Assembly (NCBI GenBank): GCA_051453625.1
Contig: JBOZIK010000001.1
Location: 20,797,769 to 20,854,754, forward strand
Length of the DNA: 56,986 bases
Direction: 5' to 3'
Origin: Welwitschia mirabilis
Lineage: Eukaryota > Gnetophyta > Gnetopsida > Welwitschiales
The position numbers were made by a program, and so were the translations under genes. This document shows positions 12,791-23,279 of this stretch, in pieces. Below the pieces are notes generated by a model that was given only the letters and a program-made list of their open reading frames with translations, did not search any database and was not told the DNA's origin. Position 1 is the stretch's first letter. Each line of letters begins with the position of its first letter.

Positions 12791-13062
12791 CATCCACCTA
12801 GTTGTTCAGACGACATTCAAAGGATGACACTTAAGATAACACTAGGTAGACGACGCTTATTGTTTACACTATGAAGGCACATAAAGGACAAAAAGCCGTT
12901 AAAAAAGAAGATCAAATGACATTCATCCTGTCGTCCAGATGACACCCAAGTGGATAATAGATCTAATAAACATAAAGCATACTCCATTCATTATGAAATT
13001 ATTTATATGATTACTCTTTATTCGTTATTACTCTTTGGCTATTTTAACTGTCATACTTAAAG

Positions 13063-13071
13063 CTATAAATA
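13063..13071 (+). promoter_or_regulatory. LTR TATA box (element B)
   Basis: CTATAAATA followed by CCC, equivalent to CTATAAATA before AGGG in the element A LTRs. Confidence 0.6.
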
Positions 13072-13687
13072 CCCTTCTTAGATCCCTTATTTATCATCTT
13101 AATTGCATCGATTATTCTTATAATGATTTAAAGATCGATTAAGCAAAGGATCTATCCTAGATAGAGAAGGGCATCTTTTGGTGTTAGGTTGTATCTCCTT
13201 CATTGAGAAGATTTTTCTTTATAAGAGGATATAAACATTTTGATTAATAAGATATTGATTTAATTGTTCTTTCAAAGTGCTTTCTTTGTATCTTTCTTAT
13301 AGGTTATGTTAATTATAATTAAGTGATAGGTATTTGTGATTAATATAAATTATAAGAACTAAGCTAAGTGATAATAGATTAGTTGAATGGTTAAATATTG
13401 AATTTAGGTTGTATTCATTTTATTTACATCTCTTCTACATTGTCTTTTCATCTTTGTATTCATCTTGTATTACTTTTTTCTTTCCTTAATTAGGAAATAA
13501 CAAAAAAGATCTTCTTAAAGTAATCTTCTAACTTTTCACCTAGAATTCCTCTCTAGAGTACAACATTTGAGTTAAATTCTATGTGCTAATATGTTTTGTA
13601 TAAGTTTTATTGAAATTTTTAGTATCAAAGCTAAAGGATTCATTGGAAGAAAATACCAGATTGATCACACATTTACACATTCCAACA

Positions 13688-15140
13688 AATAGCTACAACT
13701 TTTAGGGATAATGTCTCACCTTTTTTGTATCATGTATTACATCAAAATTTTTGGTGTATTTTTTTCCTTATTAGTAAATTAGGATGAGGTAATTCTATAT
13801 TACCTTAAAGTTCCTTCATTACTTATACACCTAGACTCATACAAATATACCTATGATGATCTTCAAATACATGGTTCATACATTATAATATGAAAATCAA
13901 ACTTTGCAATATTAAGGTTTGATCATGAACTTGTATAAGAAATTAAAAGTTTATCTTTTACAACACAATGTCATAATCCTACATTCATCACAACTTCTTA
14001 AATACTCTATATTACTATAAATGCATATCTTTAAAGCTGGTCCAGTATCTTAATGGCTTAGAGAGACTCTTATCAATGCTCATCCTTTAGCTCCACCTTC
14101 ATAGGTCACTTGCTCTTGTGGTGATATTTATATTCTTCTTAATATGTTTAATTAATGTATATCAAAATTTATAATTAGGGATAGTGTCAATAGTACCTCA
14201 TTTACCTTCTTAAGGAAATGAGAAAGAGCATGCACGAGAGTTGTGTCGATGTTTACTCTCGTCTATAGATTACTTATTCTGGAACTCTAGATCCTACTTC
14301 TCCCTCTAATTATCTAGGCTTATCTACAAAAAAGGAGAATAAGGAGGTACAAGTAAAAGGAAAAAATGAGGTACATGATGCATCAGAAAAGAAATAAGAA
14401 GAATAAGAATAAGAAACAAGAAAAATAAGAAGAGACATATGAGGAGGGATCATCTGAAGAAGAAGAAGAATCCAAAGAGGAGTGAGTGCCTAAAATAGAA
14501 AGAGTAGGCACCATCTTAACAAGAACTTATTTGTTTAGTATTTTCAACATGGCAAGATGTTACTCCATTAAATAGAGTCATAAGAGTACTAGTGTACTAC
14601 CTCTGATGGTATCTTAGATCCAACACCATTTCCACACCTTAAACTTCATGTATAGAAGTGCTACCATCTTCTTCTATAGCCTAGTCATCCTATGTCCCTA
14701 ATAATATAGTGCCACTCCATGGTTCAGACATGGAATATGATTAATTAGGTGATCTTTATTTCATTATAGGTTTTATTTGCTTTCCATATGTACCTTCATC
14801 ATTATCATTAATGATAAAAAATGAGAGGCAGTTATGAACTATGACTAAAAATTATGAATCAAAAAGTTTAATAGCTTTTGTACTTTTTCTTACATATGAT
14901 CATCTTTATAATTTTGTAAAATGTAATTATTCTTCTTTAAAATTTCATTTATTTAATTCAAGCTCATTCATGCTTTATTTAAAAAATTTGCTCTTTCAAA
15001 TCACTAGTTATTATCCTTTTCCAATTATACTATATAAATATAGTTTAAGAAATTTTGGATATTACTATGCTTACCATAGACTAATGATCCGCTAAATGCT
15101 TCACTTATATAACATATCATTGTAGGAGATGGATAGGTTT
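13688..15140. other. Unassigned; includes a purine-rich acidic block
   Basis: No family motif found. At about 14310-14490 there is a strongly purine-rich run of GAA/AAG/GAG repeats; one plus-strand frame reads Ser then Glu repeats (S-E-E-E-E-E-S-K-E-E), as in low-complexity tails of retroelement proteins. A plus-strand open frame at 14841-15095 has no recognised similarity and is AT-rich chance in appearance. Confidence 0.4.
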
Positions 15141-15151
15141 AGGGGGAGCAT
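15141..15151 (+). other. Polypurine-tract-like run
   Basis: AGGGGGAGCA followed by TTGAGAATATT resembles the GGGGGAG tract that precedes the 3' LTR of many plant copia elements. No matching LTR pair was confirmed. Confidence 0.3.
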
Positions 15152-16971
15152 TGAGAATATTATTATATCATCTAATTATTTAGTGATGATAAACCAAATT
15201 TTAAGTAAAGAAAAGATAACTTCTAGGATAATTTTGATGGGATTTAAAGAAAGTCTAGAAGCATAAATATATAAAGGATGAATAAATCAAGCAAATACAT
15301 CAAAGGCTAGATAGATGATTAGCTATGATAAGAAGATTGATACCTACTAAAGAAAAGTAGGAGAAATCAATCATGAAGCAGTTAACTAGGTATGGTGTGG
15401 GGGTCAACAACCTATCACAAAAAATGGGATTTCATAATTAAGCAATCAATTACTAAATAAAAGAATCAATTGTCTATTATTGTTGGTTATTCTAAAGTAA
15501 TTATGCAATTACCAGACATCTCCAAGGGATCAATCATCTAAAAATTTAGCATTTAGTTCAATAATAAAAATAAGTTGACTAGCTTAGAACTAAGGTCACC
15601 TGGCTCAGAGGTTAACTATATCCTATTAAAGAATTGACTATCATACACTTGGATGTCATTACAAGTAGCTATTACAAAGTAAAACATGATCACTTTAACT
15701 AGTACTAAAAGGTTAAACCATTCTGACTTACTCTAATAGCTACATTACTTGGAAACTTCATCTATAATAGATAAATTTCCTTTTTTATATAATCTAAAAC
15801 ATTTTTGCAATCATAAAGGGCTTTTTTATCTCTTATCATTATACTTAATTTGTAAATAGCACATTTTTTTCCTTCTTCCTTATCACTATACCTAATTTTA
15901 ATTTTTAAATAAGACTAATTTTTTACTTCATAACCAATCATTGCTACAAAAGATTTTTATATTTAGTAGAGGACTACCACAAAGTCTTGTGAGAGTAATT
16001 GGTGGGAAGCACTCTATAATAAAGAAAAATATGCTTTTTTTTTAATTTATTGTGTATTTTTCATTGTGCTAATTACTTTATAGTATAATTACGCTAAAAT
16101 TTCATTATTGAAATTCATTTTTACTTAGTTCAAATCTATAAATTAATTATTCGCAAAGTGTGTAAATTTTGATTAAAACTATTAAAAGTAAAAATTACCT
16201 TATAATTATTATATTCATACCTTCTCTTTAAGATAGAATATCCTAGTAACATCTTTCAAAGATCATGAATTATATAAAAGGTTAAGGTTTAGTAAAGGAA
16301 TTCATTTTTTTCATGTTTATTAAAATTATGTATAGAACACGTAATAACTCTAATAATCTTAACATAATTTAGACAACTCAAGTTGTTCTAAGAATTTAGC
16401 TATAGTGTCTAATTTTTTGTTTATATCTATGTCTTCATCTAGTTTATATAGTTATCATCCTATGAATTTATTAGGTGAAAGAGTTTTCTTAGTTAAATCT
16501 TTAACTATAGATTTTCTTTCTTAGTTTTCAATAATTTTAACCATGTTCACAAAAGTATTGCAAGCTTTATCTACTTCCTTATATGTGAAGGTTATATTGC
16601 TTATCATCTTGATTAGTTGCTTATTTGATAAAGCTAATCCTTTGTAGTAAAAGTTTAATGGTCTTCAAGCTTCAAAACTGTGTTAGAGACATTTTCATAG
16701 TAGATCATTAAAGCATTCAAATGACTTATAAAAAAGTTTATAATTTTATTGTTAAAAGTCCATAATTTTTTAATCTTAATTAAATTCTTTTGTTGTTAGA
16801 CTATTTTTACTCCCTTGCTCTATGGCTAATTCAGTATCTCTTGATTATTTAGCAATCCATTTCTTCCAAGAGCTATTTCTAATAAAAACCTAGTACCATT
16901 ACTATTCTAAATGATGTCATTGATCTTATTGGGCTTTTTAGCTTTCATAAAGGTTAAGAAACTTAAAGTAA
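15152..16971. other. Unassigned, possible old copia LTR
   Basis: Follows a polypurine-like run and contains GTTGAC/GTCAAC-type words (15390-15660) common in some copia LTRs. I found no second copy, so an LTR identity is only a suggestion. 16330-16960 contains minus-strand-looking fragments without a secure family. Confidence 0.25.
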
Positions 16972-18008
16972 TGTTACATCGCCAACTTATGTGTATTTGA
17001 TAGGATATTCTGAGCTGTTTTGCAAATAAATGCTTATTCTCATGATAATGGAGAACCAAGATGTAAAGGATGAAAACATACAATTTCCAGATAAATTACA
17101 AGCATTTTGCGCAGATATGGATAAATGATATTTTGGATAATGATTCCTGTAAATAACAAGCAATCAGACTGACTGAAGATTAATAAAAAGCCTATCGTCC
17201 ATCTAATCATCCGGATGTCATGAGTGGATGACATCATCAACTGGTCGATAACATTTTGCATGCAGATCATAAGCAGTTAAACTGGAGTAAATAAGGACTT
17301 CTAATTATCAGTCTACATCGTTCCCTCTATCATCCATATGACCTGTAGGACAATACTATCCTCTTATACTTTTACTGAATGTTTACTTGAGTTGTCACCA
17401 CTTTATTGCAACCTTTCTTTGCATGTTAGCTAGGGTTTTTCCCATAATCTTTTATTAGTTTCTCTTTCTTTTCTGTCTATAAATAAGGGTATCTTCCTCA
17501 ATCCCTAATCATCTTCGATAGTACCTGATATACTCGTGACAGGAGATTTTGAGACCAGAGAACCATTCTGTAATTGCAGAGAGACGTTCCCTTAGTGTTG
17601 GGCAGTGTTTCCTTCATTGAGAAAAGGCTACTTTGTAATACAAATGTTACATGCATTTCTAATATAAATTACCTTCTTTTGTGTTCAATATATGCCTCAT
17701 AGTTTATGTTATTTAAGATTCAATGACAGGTTTCTTTTGTTATATAGATTATGAAGGCAGCCTTTGTCAAGATTAAGCTTAATTAGTTTAGGTGCATCAT
17801 TATTTCCTTTCTTAAATTAGCTTTGCATAAGTATGTTTTATTTCAATTCTATGCATTGTAATTTATTTTAGTAGATTAAAGTTACACAATTTTCTCTTAA
17901 AAGCAACTCTTTATTTTTCATACTTTGGCCTTCGATGGAACTACGACATTTTAGATTATGACATTTCAGATCAAGGCATGAAACATTGTATAAATATGCA
18001 CTGCAACA
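16972..18008 (+). mobile_element. 5' LTR of element A
   Basis: Starts TGTTACATCGCC and ends TGCAACA, directly before the primer site. It aligns along its whole length with 23280-24363; the 3' copy has an extra stretch near its end (about 24262-24320). U3 carries a CATCCGGATG palindrome (17208-17217). The high similarity of the two LTRs suggests A is younger than B and C. Confidence 0.9.
17477..17485 (+). promoter_or_regulatory. LTR TATA box (element A, 5' LTR)
   Basis: CTATAAATA with AGGGTATC after it; the same box is at 23785-23793 in the 3' LTR. Confidence 0.7.
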
Positions 18009-18011
18009 TCT

Positions 18012-18029
18012 TGGCACTATTGTCGGGGA
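18012..18029 (+). other. tRNA-Asp primer binding site (element A)
   Basis: TGGCACTATTGTCGGGGA lies three bases past the LTR. It differs from the common plant gypsy site TGGCGCCGTTGYCGGGGA only by G-to-A and C-to-T changes. Confidence 0.9.
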
Positions 18030-18465
18030 AGGCTACTTAGAGATCGAGAGTTGTCGTTGCTTTATTGAATATTTCGGATGTTTACTGTAACAGCAGTGTA
18101 CCAGTACCTTCTATAAGTTTTTATTTTGATTTTTATTTTTGCTAACCTCTAACGTCTCCTTCGTCGTCCAAACATCACAGTTAGACAACTATCCCATTTT
18201 CTGCTTTCTCTCTTTCTGTGGTTGTCTGTTTCTGTCATTCAGGTTATCGTCCGGATGACTAACAGGACATTATCTTCTCAGATCCAAGACTTAATGGTTA
18301 AAAATCAGAAAAAAAGAAAAATATCAGAAAGAGCAATAGTTCATTACTAAAAATATCAGAGAAGGTTTACTAAATTTTGAAATTGAAATAAATCAAAACA
18401 TCCCAGGTACACAAGATTTATAATTTTCTACAATTTCTGACTTCAATTCTGCAGAATTTGATACT
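18030..18465 (+). other. Leader of element A
   Basis: Untranslated leader between primer site and the gag ATG. It repeats the LTR motif as CGTCCGGATGAC at 18248-18259, and has a T/C-rich run with CGTCGTCC near 18163-18172. Confidence 0.6.
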
Positions 18466-19900
18466 ATGTCAACCTCCAACCAAAAACAAAAATAACCTAT
18501 CTCTTTAAATCCACCCCTTGTCATTGTAACCATTACTTTTACTCCTTCTCAACCCAATACTCGTGCTACTTTGAGGGATCTTATAGTGAATAAAAAACTT
18601 GAAGTCTAAAATCCTTTTGGCTTACCTCCTAGTGATGATGTAAAACTTAAAAACTTGAATGATACCTTTAGTGGAGAACCTGATGAAGACCCTTTAAAAC
18701 ACATTGTCAAAATTGAACAACTTATTCTTACTTCTGGAAATGGTAAAAAATGAATAAGCGATAGAACCTACATGGTTATCTTCCTTATGACCTTGAGAGG
18801 TAAAGCAAAACTTTGGCTTAAAACGATTCCTCATAAGAGCCTTAAATCTTAGAGTCAAGTTCAAGAAGCCTTCATCAAAAGATTCATGAGTGAAACCACC
18901 ATTTGGAAGCATAAGAAAGAAGTCACAAACTTCTAATAATTACCTAATGAGGACTATGCCTCTGCCTATAAGCGATTCTTTATTGCTTTACATTCAAACC
19001 CTGTAGATGCCTTTTCAAAGGTATAGTTAATTGATTATTTCTATAGTGGATTAAACAGTCATGCCAAGCAACTTGTAGATTTCTCTTATGGAGGCAACCT
19101 CCTAAACCAAACCTTATAAGATGCTTAGAAAGTATTGGAAGATTTAGTGGAAGTAAGTTAAACTTGGATTAAACCCTTTTTTAGAGAAAATCGAACAGTA
19201 GACCAAATTATCAAAGACCTCAAAGAAGTAAAACATGAAAAAACTAAAATCAAAATAAAAAATGAACCAACTAGCATCATTAAGAATTTTACTTTTACCT
19301 TAGAGAAATACACCTATATGATCTTTGGTGCTAAAGTGGTAACTGAAAAGAGTGAAGTTATCGTTTCAACATGTGATTTATGTGAAGATAGCTACCATGT
19401 CATAAAAGAGTGCCCTTTACTTCCTACTTATAAAGAGAGAATCTATGAGGAAATGTGCACTTTCAACTAAATACCTTCTAACTACATTCCAAACTACAAC
19501 CAAAGAAAAGTTCCAAATCACAATTTTCAAAATAGGATGAGTGAGCAACCAAATCTTAGTAATTTTCAAATACATCATCCTATCTCCCAGCCTTTTAGGA
19601 ATAGATTTGAACATTTTAACTTTTAATCCAACTATCCAAATCACTTGACAAACTCTTCCAAATCCTAAAACCATAGTGATCCTCTTAGAAATTCCATTGA
19701 GGAGTTGAGAAAAACTTGAGAGAAGACAAATGCAAACATTAAAAATCTTGTAAATATCTTATAACAAACCATGCTTGCCAACCAAAGACCATAAGGGATC
19801 CTTGCCACTCAACCTTTACCGAACCATAACAAAGTACAAAAAAATTATAAGGTGGTGAAAAAGAGTGGAAATGACATAACTCCCCCTACTCATGAGGCTT
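18466..19900 (+). pseudogene. gag: gag pseudogene of element A
   Basis: The ATG at 18466 opens a frame that can be followed without a frameshift for about 478 codons to the gap, interrupted by roughly 16 stops (mostly TAA/TAG in place of Gln codons, two TGA). The order is a Pro/Thr N-terminus, then a retrotransposon-gag domain (about residues 70-250; markers are N-P-F-G-L-P-P, the G-K-A-K-L-W-L segment and the A-F-I-K-R-F segment), then a CCHC knuckle at 19372-19413, then an Asn/Gln-rich tail. Gag would have formed the particle and bound genomic RNA. The family looks like the Athila/Tat side of plant gypsy. Since only point stops break it, decay by cytosine deamination fits better than by indels. 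Confidence 0.85.
19372..19413 (+). other. CCHC zinc knuckle in gag
   Basis: C-D-L-C-E-D-S-Y-H-V-I-K-E-C has exact CX2CX4HX4C spacing, with all four metal ligands intact despite stops elsewhere in gag. Confidence 0.85.
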
Positions 19901-20000
19901 NNNNNNNNNNNNNNNNNNNNNNNNNNNNNNNNNNNNNNNNNNNNNNNNNNNNNNNNNNNNNNNNNNNNNNNNNNNNNNNNNNNNNNNNNNNNNNNNNNNN
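19901..20000. other. Assembly gap (100 N) with repeated flanks
   Basis: The sequence right of the gap starts within the zinc knuckle (Y-H-V-T-K-E-C) and repeats 19393-19900 up to the same 'CCCCTACTCATGAGGCTT' phrase at 20524-20541. The left contig end and right contig start thus overlap by about half a kilobase with clear divergence. Confidence 0.9.
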
Positions 20001-20568
20001 TTATCACGTTACAAAGGAGTGTCTTTTACTCCCTACATGCAAAGAGAGAATTTATGAAGAACTTTATGCTTTGAACCAACGACCCTCTAACTACATTCAA
20101 AATTATAATCAAAGACAAGTTCCAAATCACAATTTTTAACATAGGATGAATGAACAACCTAATAATTTTCAAACATATCATCCCAACTTCCAACCTTACT
20201 AAAATAGATTTGAACATCAAAACTTTCAATTCAACTATTAAAATAACATGGCAAGCCCTTTGAACTTCCAAAACCATAGTGATCCTCTTAGGAATTCTAT
20301 CAAGAAGTTGAGAAAATATCAAGAAGTTGAGAAAATATCAAAAAGTTAAGAAAACCATAAGAGAAGACAAATGCAAACTTAGAAAATCTTGTGAACATTT
20401 TACAACAAATCATGCTTTCCAATCAAAGCCCACAAGGGACCCTTATCACTTAACCTTTACCAAACCCTAAAAAAATATGAAAAGATTATAAGATGATGAT
20501 AAGGAGTGGAAATGACATAACTCCCCCTACTCATGAGGCTTCAACTTCCTAAAATGACAAAAACGATG
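20001..20568 (+). pseudogene. gag: Second copy of the gag C-terminal part
   Basis: Homologous to 19393-19900: end of the knuckle, the K-E-R-I-Y-E-E segment, the Asn/Gln-rich tail and the T-P-P-T-H-E-A end. It differs by many substitutions and by a three-copy 19-bp repeat (20299-20355), whose 38 extra bases shift the frame. Three frame-breaking or stop features after that make the tail unreadable in one frame. It is either a true tandem duplication in the element or, more likely, the start of a contig from a different copy placed after an artificial gap. Confidence 0.75.
20299..20355 (+). repeat. 19-bp triplet tandem repeat in gag tail
   Basis: ATCAAGAAGTTGAGAAAAT occurs twice exactly and a third time with four changes. 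The homologous site in the other gag copy (about 19697-19715) has one unit, so two units were gained here. Confidence 0.9.
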
Positions 20569-20875
20569 AGGAAGAGGACATAGAAATCCTAGAAAATCAT
20601 TCCTTTCCTTCTTCACTTAGTAACAAAAAAAAAGATCCTTCACAAAAGAAACCTGCTACCCCATGGCTTAATAGGCTTAACACAAACCCCATCTTTGATG
20701 ATCATTTGAAAGCCTTAATGCAAAATATGAGCATCAACTTATTTTTTGGAAACTTCTGCAAGAGAATCTCAAATACTCTAAGCTATAGAAAGACCTAATA
20801 AGAAGGAAATAAAAATGAACCATTCTTAGTAAAGTCTTCCTAGATCAATCTCTTAGTAACTTAGTTTCCAAGAAG

Positions 20876-21365
20876 TGTCCAAAGTTTAAAGATCCAGAGG
20901 CAGCAATTGCTAGTATCACTTTAGAGGGGAACTGAAGAATTAAGGAAGCCTTGATAGACATAGGAGTCAGTGTTAATATTATGCCCTTACACATTTGTCA
21001 ACTTCTTGGATTGGAAGGATGAATTAAACTTATAAAAATTGTCTTAGAGTTAACTAATGTATCTATAAAGAAACCTTTAGGTGTGATTAAGGATTTGGTC
21101 ATTCAGATAGAGGAAGCTTTCTACCCAATAGATGTAGTTGTGTTTAGAAGTTGAGCATCAAGGTAGATACCCCCTACTTATAGGTAGAGCTTTCTATGCA
21201 ACAGCCCATTGCATTATAGACACAAGAACTGGACTGATGAAATGCCATTTTGGAAATAAGCAATTTTCAATAAGAGTGTTTGATGTAGCTGAAAAAGATT
21301 TAGGCAACAATTTAGATTTGGAGGAAGATATAAACCAACCCTATTTTTATAGCACTGTCCAACCC
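20876..21365 (+). pseudogene. pro: Retroviral-type aspartic protease of element A
   Basis: Begins near C-P-K-F-K-D-P. The active-site segment reads A-L-I-D-I-G-V-S (Asp codon 20957-20959), matching the A-L-(L/I)-D-x-G-(A/V)-S site of plant gypsy proteases. The C-terminal part keeps Y-P-L-L-I-G-R-A-F and I-I-D-T-R-T-G-L-M-K, the flap-side hallmark of this family (usual form L-G-R-P-F). It would cut the Gag and Gag-Pro polyproteins inside the particle. Two in-frame TGA codons and a one-base shift near 21145 break it. The usual RT does not follow. Confidence 0.8.
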
Positions 21366-21879
21366 TAAAGCATATTGTAAAAGATAAAATCATAAAAATC
21401 ATGGGTGGAAAATGGTGTATGTACATAAACAACGGTTAAAATGACATAAGGATTTTTAGATGTAACTGTGAACATGATAGAAGCACTTGTTTTGGAATTT
21501 CCCCTCATTGAGGAGGACTTCCTCCCTATAATTATCTAAGTTCTTTCTTAGCCTACTCTTTTGGTTAAATATTATGACTTCACTTGATCATCTTTTAAAA
21601 CCTGACTTGTGTATTACTCTGTAAAGTATTATGATTGGTTTTATACTTGGGCATTTATAGGTAGTACGATTAGATTCACCCAAGACATTCCCATGTATAT
21701 GGACTATATTTATAGGAAGATGCCTTATTTCTTGTGTTTTTTTCAATAGTGATTAAATCTTAAGTTATCAAGGAGTGTTCTTTTCTATCTTTTATCTCAT
21801 TTATTCACCTTCGTCTTTCTTAAGCATGTGATCATGTGGGAATTTTTGTATTAAAAAACCAAAAAAAAAAGTGTAAAGC

Positions 21880-22195
21880 ATGATGTCCTACTGTAAGTAC
21901 ACCGGAGTAAATATTTCTGAGAAGAGCCTTTGGTAGTGTAATATGGTAGCTGTGGAAACTCCACTGAAGGGTCAGTTGGCCATGCTTCATTGGTCCTTAC
22001 TCCTTTGATAGTAGTTGCACTTCCCTCATCATGGCAAAAGAAATAAAACTTTTAGTATTCCCACTTGATCATTTTAATTTTGAAGATTTTGGTAAGTTTG
22101 TAGATTGAAGAAGGTGAGGTCCTTCCTAAGTAACTTATGATTTTGACTTTCATTATTCTATACACTTGATACTTTGGATATCACCATAACCACTG
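21880..22195 (+). repeat. Conserved post-protease block, copy 2
   Basis: Contains GATGTCCTACTGTAAGTAC, 'TGTAATATGGTAGCTG', 'CAGTTGGCCATGCTTC' and 'CTCATCATGGCAAAAG'. Ends with 'ATATCACCATAACCACT', which also ends the copy to the right of the gap. Confidence 0.8.
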
Positions 22196-22279
22196 NNNNN
22201 NNNNNNNNNNNNNNNNNNNNNNNNNNNNNNNNNNNNNNNNNNNNNNNNNNNNNNNNNNNNNNNNNNNNNNNNNNNNNNN
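22196..22279. other. Assembly gap (84 N) with repeated flanks
   Basis: The right side starts TAATATGGTAG, equivalent to 21941, and the left side ends at the point equivalent to about 22534. The contig ends therefore overlap by about 256 bp. Confidence 0.9.
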
Positions 22280-22537
22280 TAATATGGTAGATGTAGAAAT
22301 TCTATTATGGGGTCAGTTGGCCATGCTTCGCAGGTCCTTACTCCTCTGACAGTGGTTGCACTCCCCTCATCATGCCAAAAGAAATAAAACTCTTCATATT
22401 CCCACATTATCATTTTACTTTGGAAGATTCTAGTAAGTTCGTAGGTAGAATATATGAGTCCAATTTTAAGTAACTTTAGATTTTTACCTTCATTATTCTA
22501 CACACTTGACACTTTGGATATCACCATAACCACTACC
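22280..22537 (+). repeat. Conserved post-protease block, copy 3
   Basis: Collinear with 21941-22195, with scattered substitutions such as GCTGTGG to GATGTAG near the start. See the gap entry for the artefact alternative. Confidence 0.8.
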
Positions 22538-23266
22538 TTTTTAAATGAACCTTCTATAATTAATACATTTTGTCATGCATATTTACTTAGGTGATATTAT
22601 GATGTTTCCCTTGGGAGTTTGCTATGTTAGTACTTAAAATAGGTAAACAATCTTCTCCTTGTTCCTCGCATCCATTTTCCCTCTGATTTTCTTCTGTTTT
22701 CATGTCTACTATTTTCGGGTTATTTCTGCATCTTCTTCTTCTTTTTCCTTAGGACTTTACCCATTTCGTTCTTTTAGGCAATTTGGGACGTATTTCATAT
22801 TTTAAGTAGGGGACAGGACACACATATTTTTAGTATTTTTTAAATATTTTTTAAAAATTTATGAATCATTATTATAGATCCTCCTTCTGAACTAGCTACA
22901 GAATATATCGATGTTTACATGATTCTTTTTTTATTTGAATGTGTATCATAGTTGGGGGGCTGTTTATCATGATTACTTAATTAATAGAGAAAATTAATTT
23001 CTATCACAGGTTCTAGTTTTTGAAGATATTTTGAGAAGCTTGTCATTCCCATTATCGTCCGGATGACATACCAGATGATCAACTTCTAATTCTTAGCAGG
23101 TATGTCTATTTAGTTTTTAGATTTTCTAGAAAATCAGTCTATTGCTGATATATGTCACAATTCTTTTTTTAGCTACTTCCTTTAGATATCCTAGTTGTTT
23201 TTATTGTCTAAAAGTTGGCTCACAAATATGGTTTACCACCTAGTTTTATCAGGGACTGACAAGGCT

Positions 23267-23279
23267 AAGTGGGGGACTA
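23267..23279 (+). other. Polypurine tract of element A
   Basis: AAGTGGGGGACTA immediately before the TG of the 3' LTR; it would prime plus-strand synthesis. Confidence 0.85.

Larger units (their letters stand above)
12219..13687 (+). mobile_element. 3' LTR of element B
   Basis: Begins TGTTGTG after a polypurine tract and ends ATTCCAACA, close to the TGTT...CAACA ends of the element A LTRs. Inside, it shares with them the CGTCC(A/G)GATGAC motif, a CTATAAATA box, the 'CTTCATTGAGAA' phrase after a GTGTT-type segment (13190-13215), and a GTTATGTTA block (13300). It is longer than the A LTRs, mainly because of the palindromic cluster at 12612-12790. The sequence after its end (13688-13710) only weakly resembles a primer site, so I read it as a 3' LTR. 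Confidence 0.7.
21366..23266 (+). mobile_element. Post-protease region of element A, no polymerase
   Basis: Directly after the protease a short peptide remains readable (N-M-I-E-A-L-V-L-E then P-L-I-E-E-D), as in the linker after gypsy proteases; element B keeps the same region. Beyond it no RT, RNase H or integrase motif was found in about 1.9 kb. It contains the conserved block twice (21880-22195 and 22280-22537) around an 84-N gap, and the motif CGTCCGGATGAC at 23056-23067, close to the 3' end. Confidence 0.65.

Noticed and set aside
13688-13710. Primer binding site after the element B LTR
   Set aside because: TAGCTACAACTTTTAGGGA is only weakly like the tRNA-Asp site and needs an indel; the upstream polypurine tract shows the LTR is a 3' LTR.
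14841-15095. 84-codon open frame
   Set aside because: AT-rich, Phe/Tyr/Leu-biased as expected by chance; no homologous copy.
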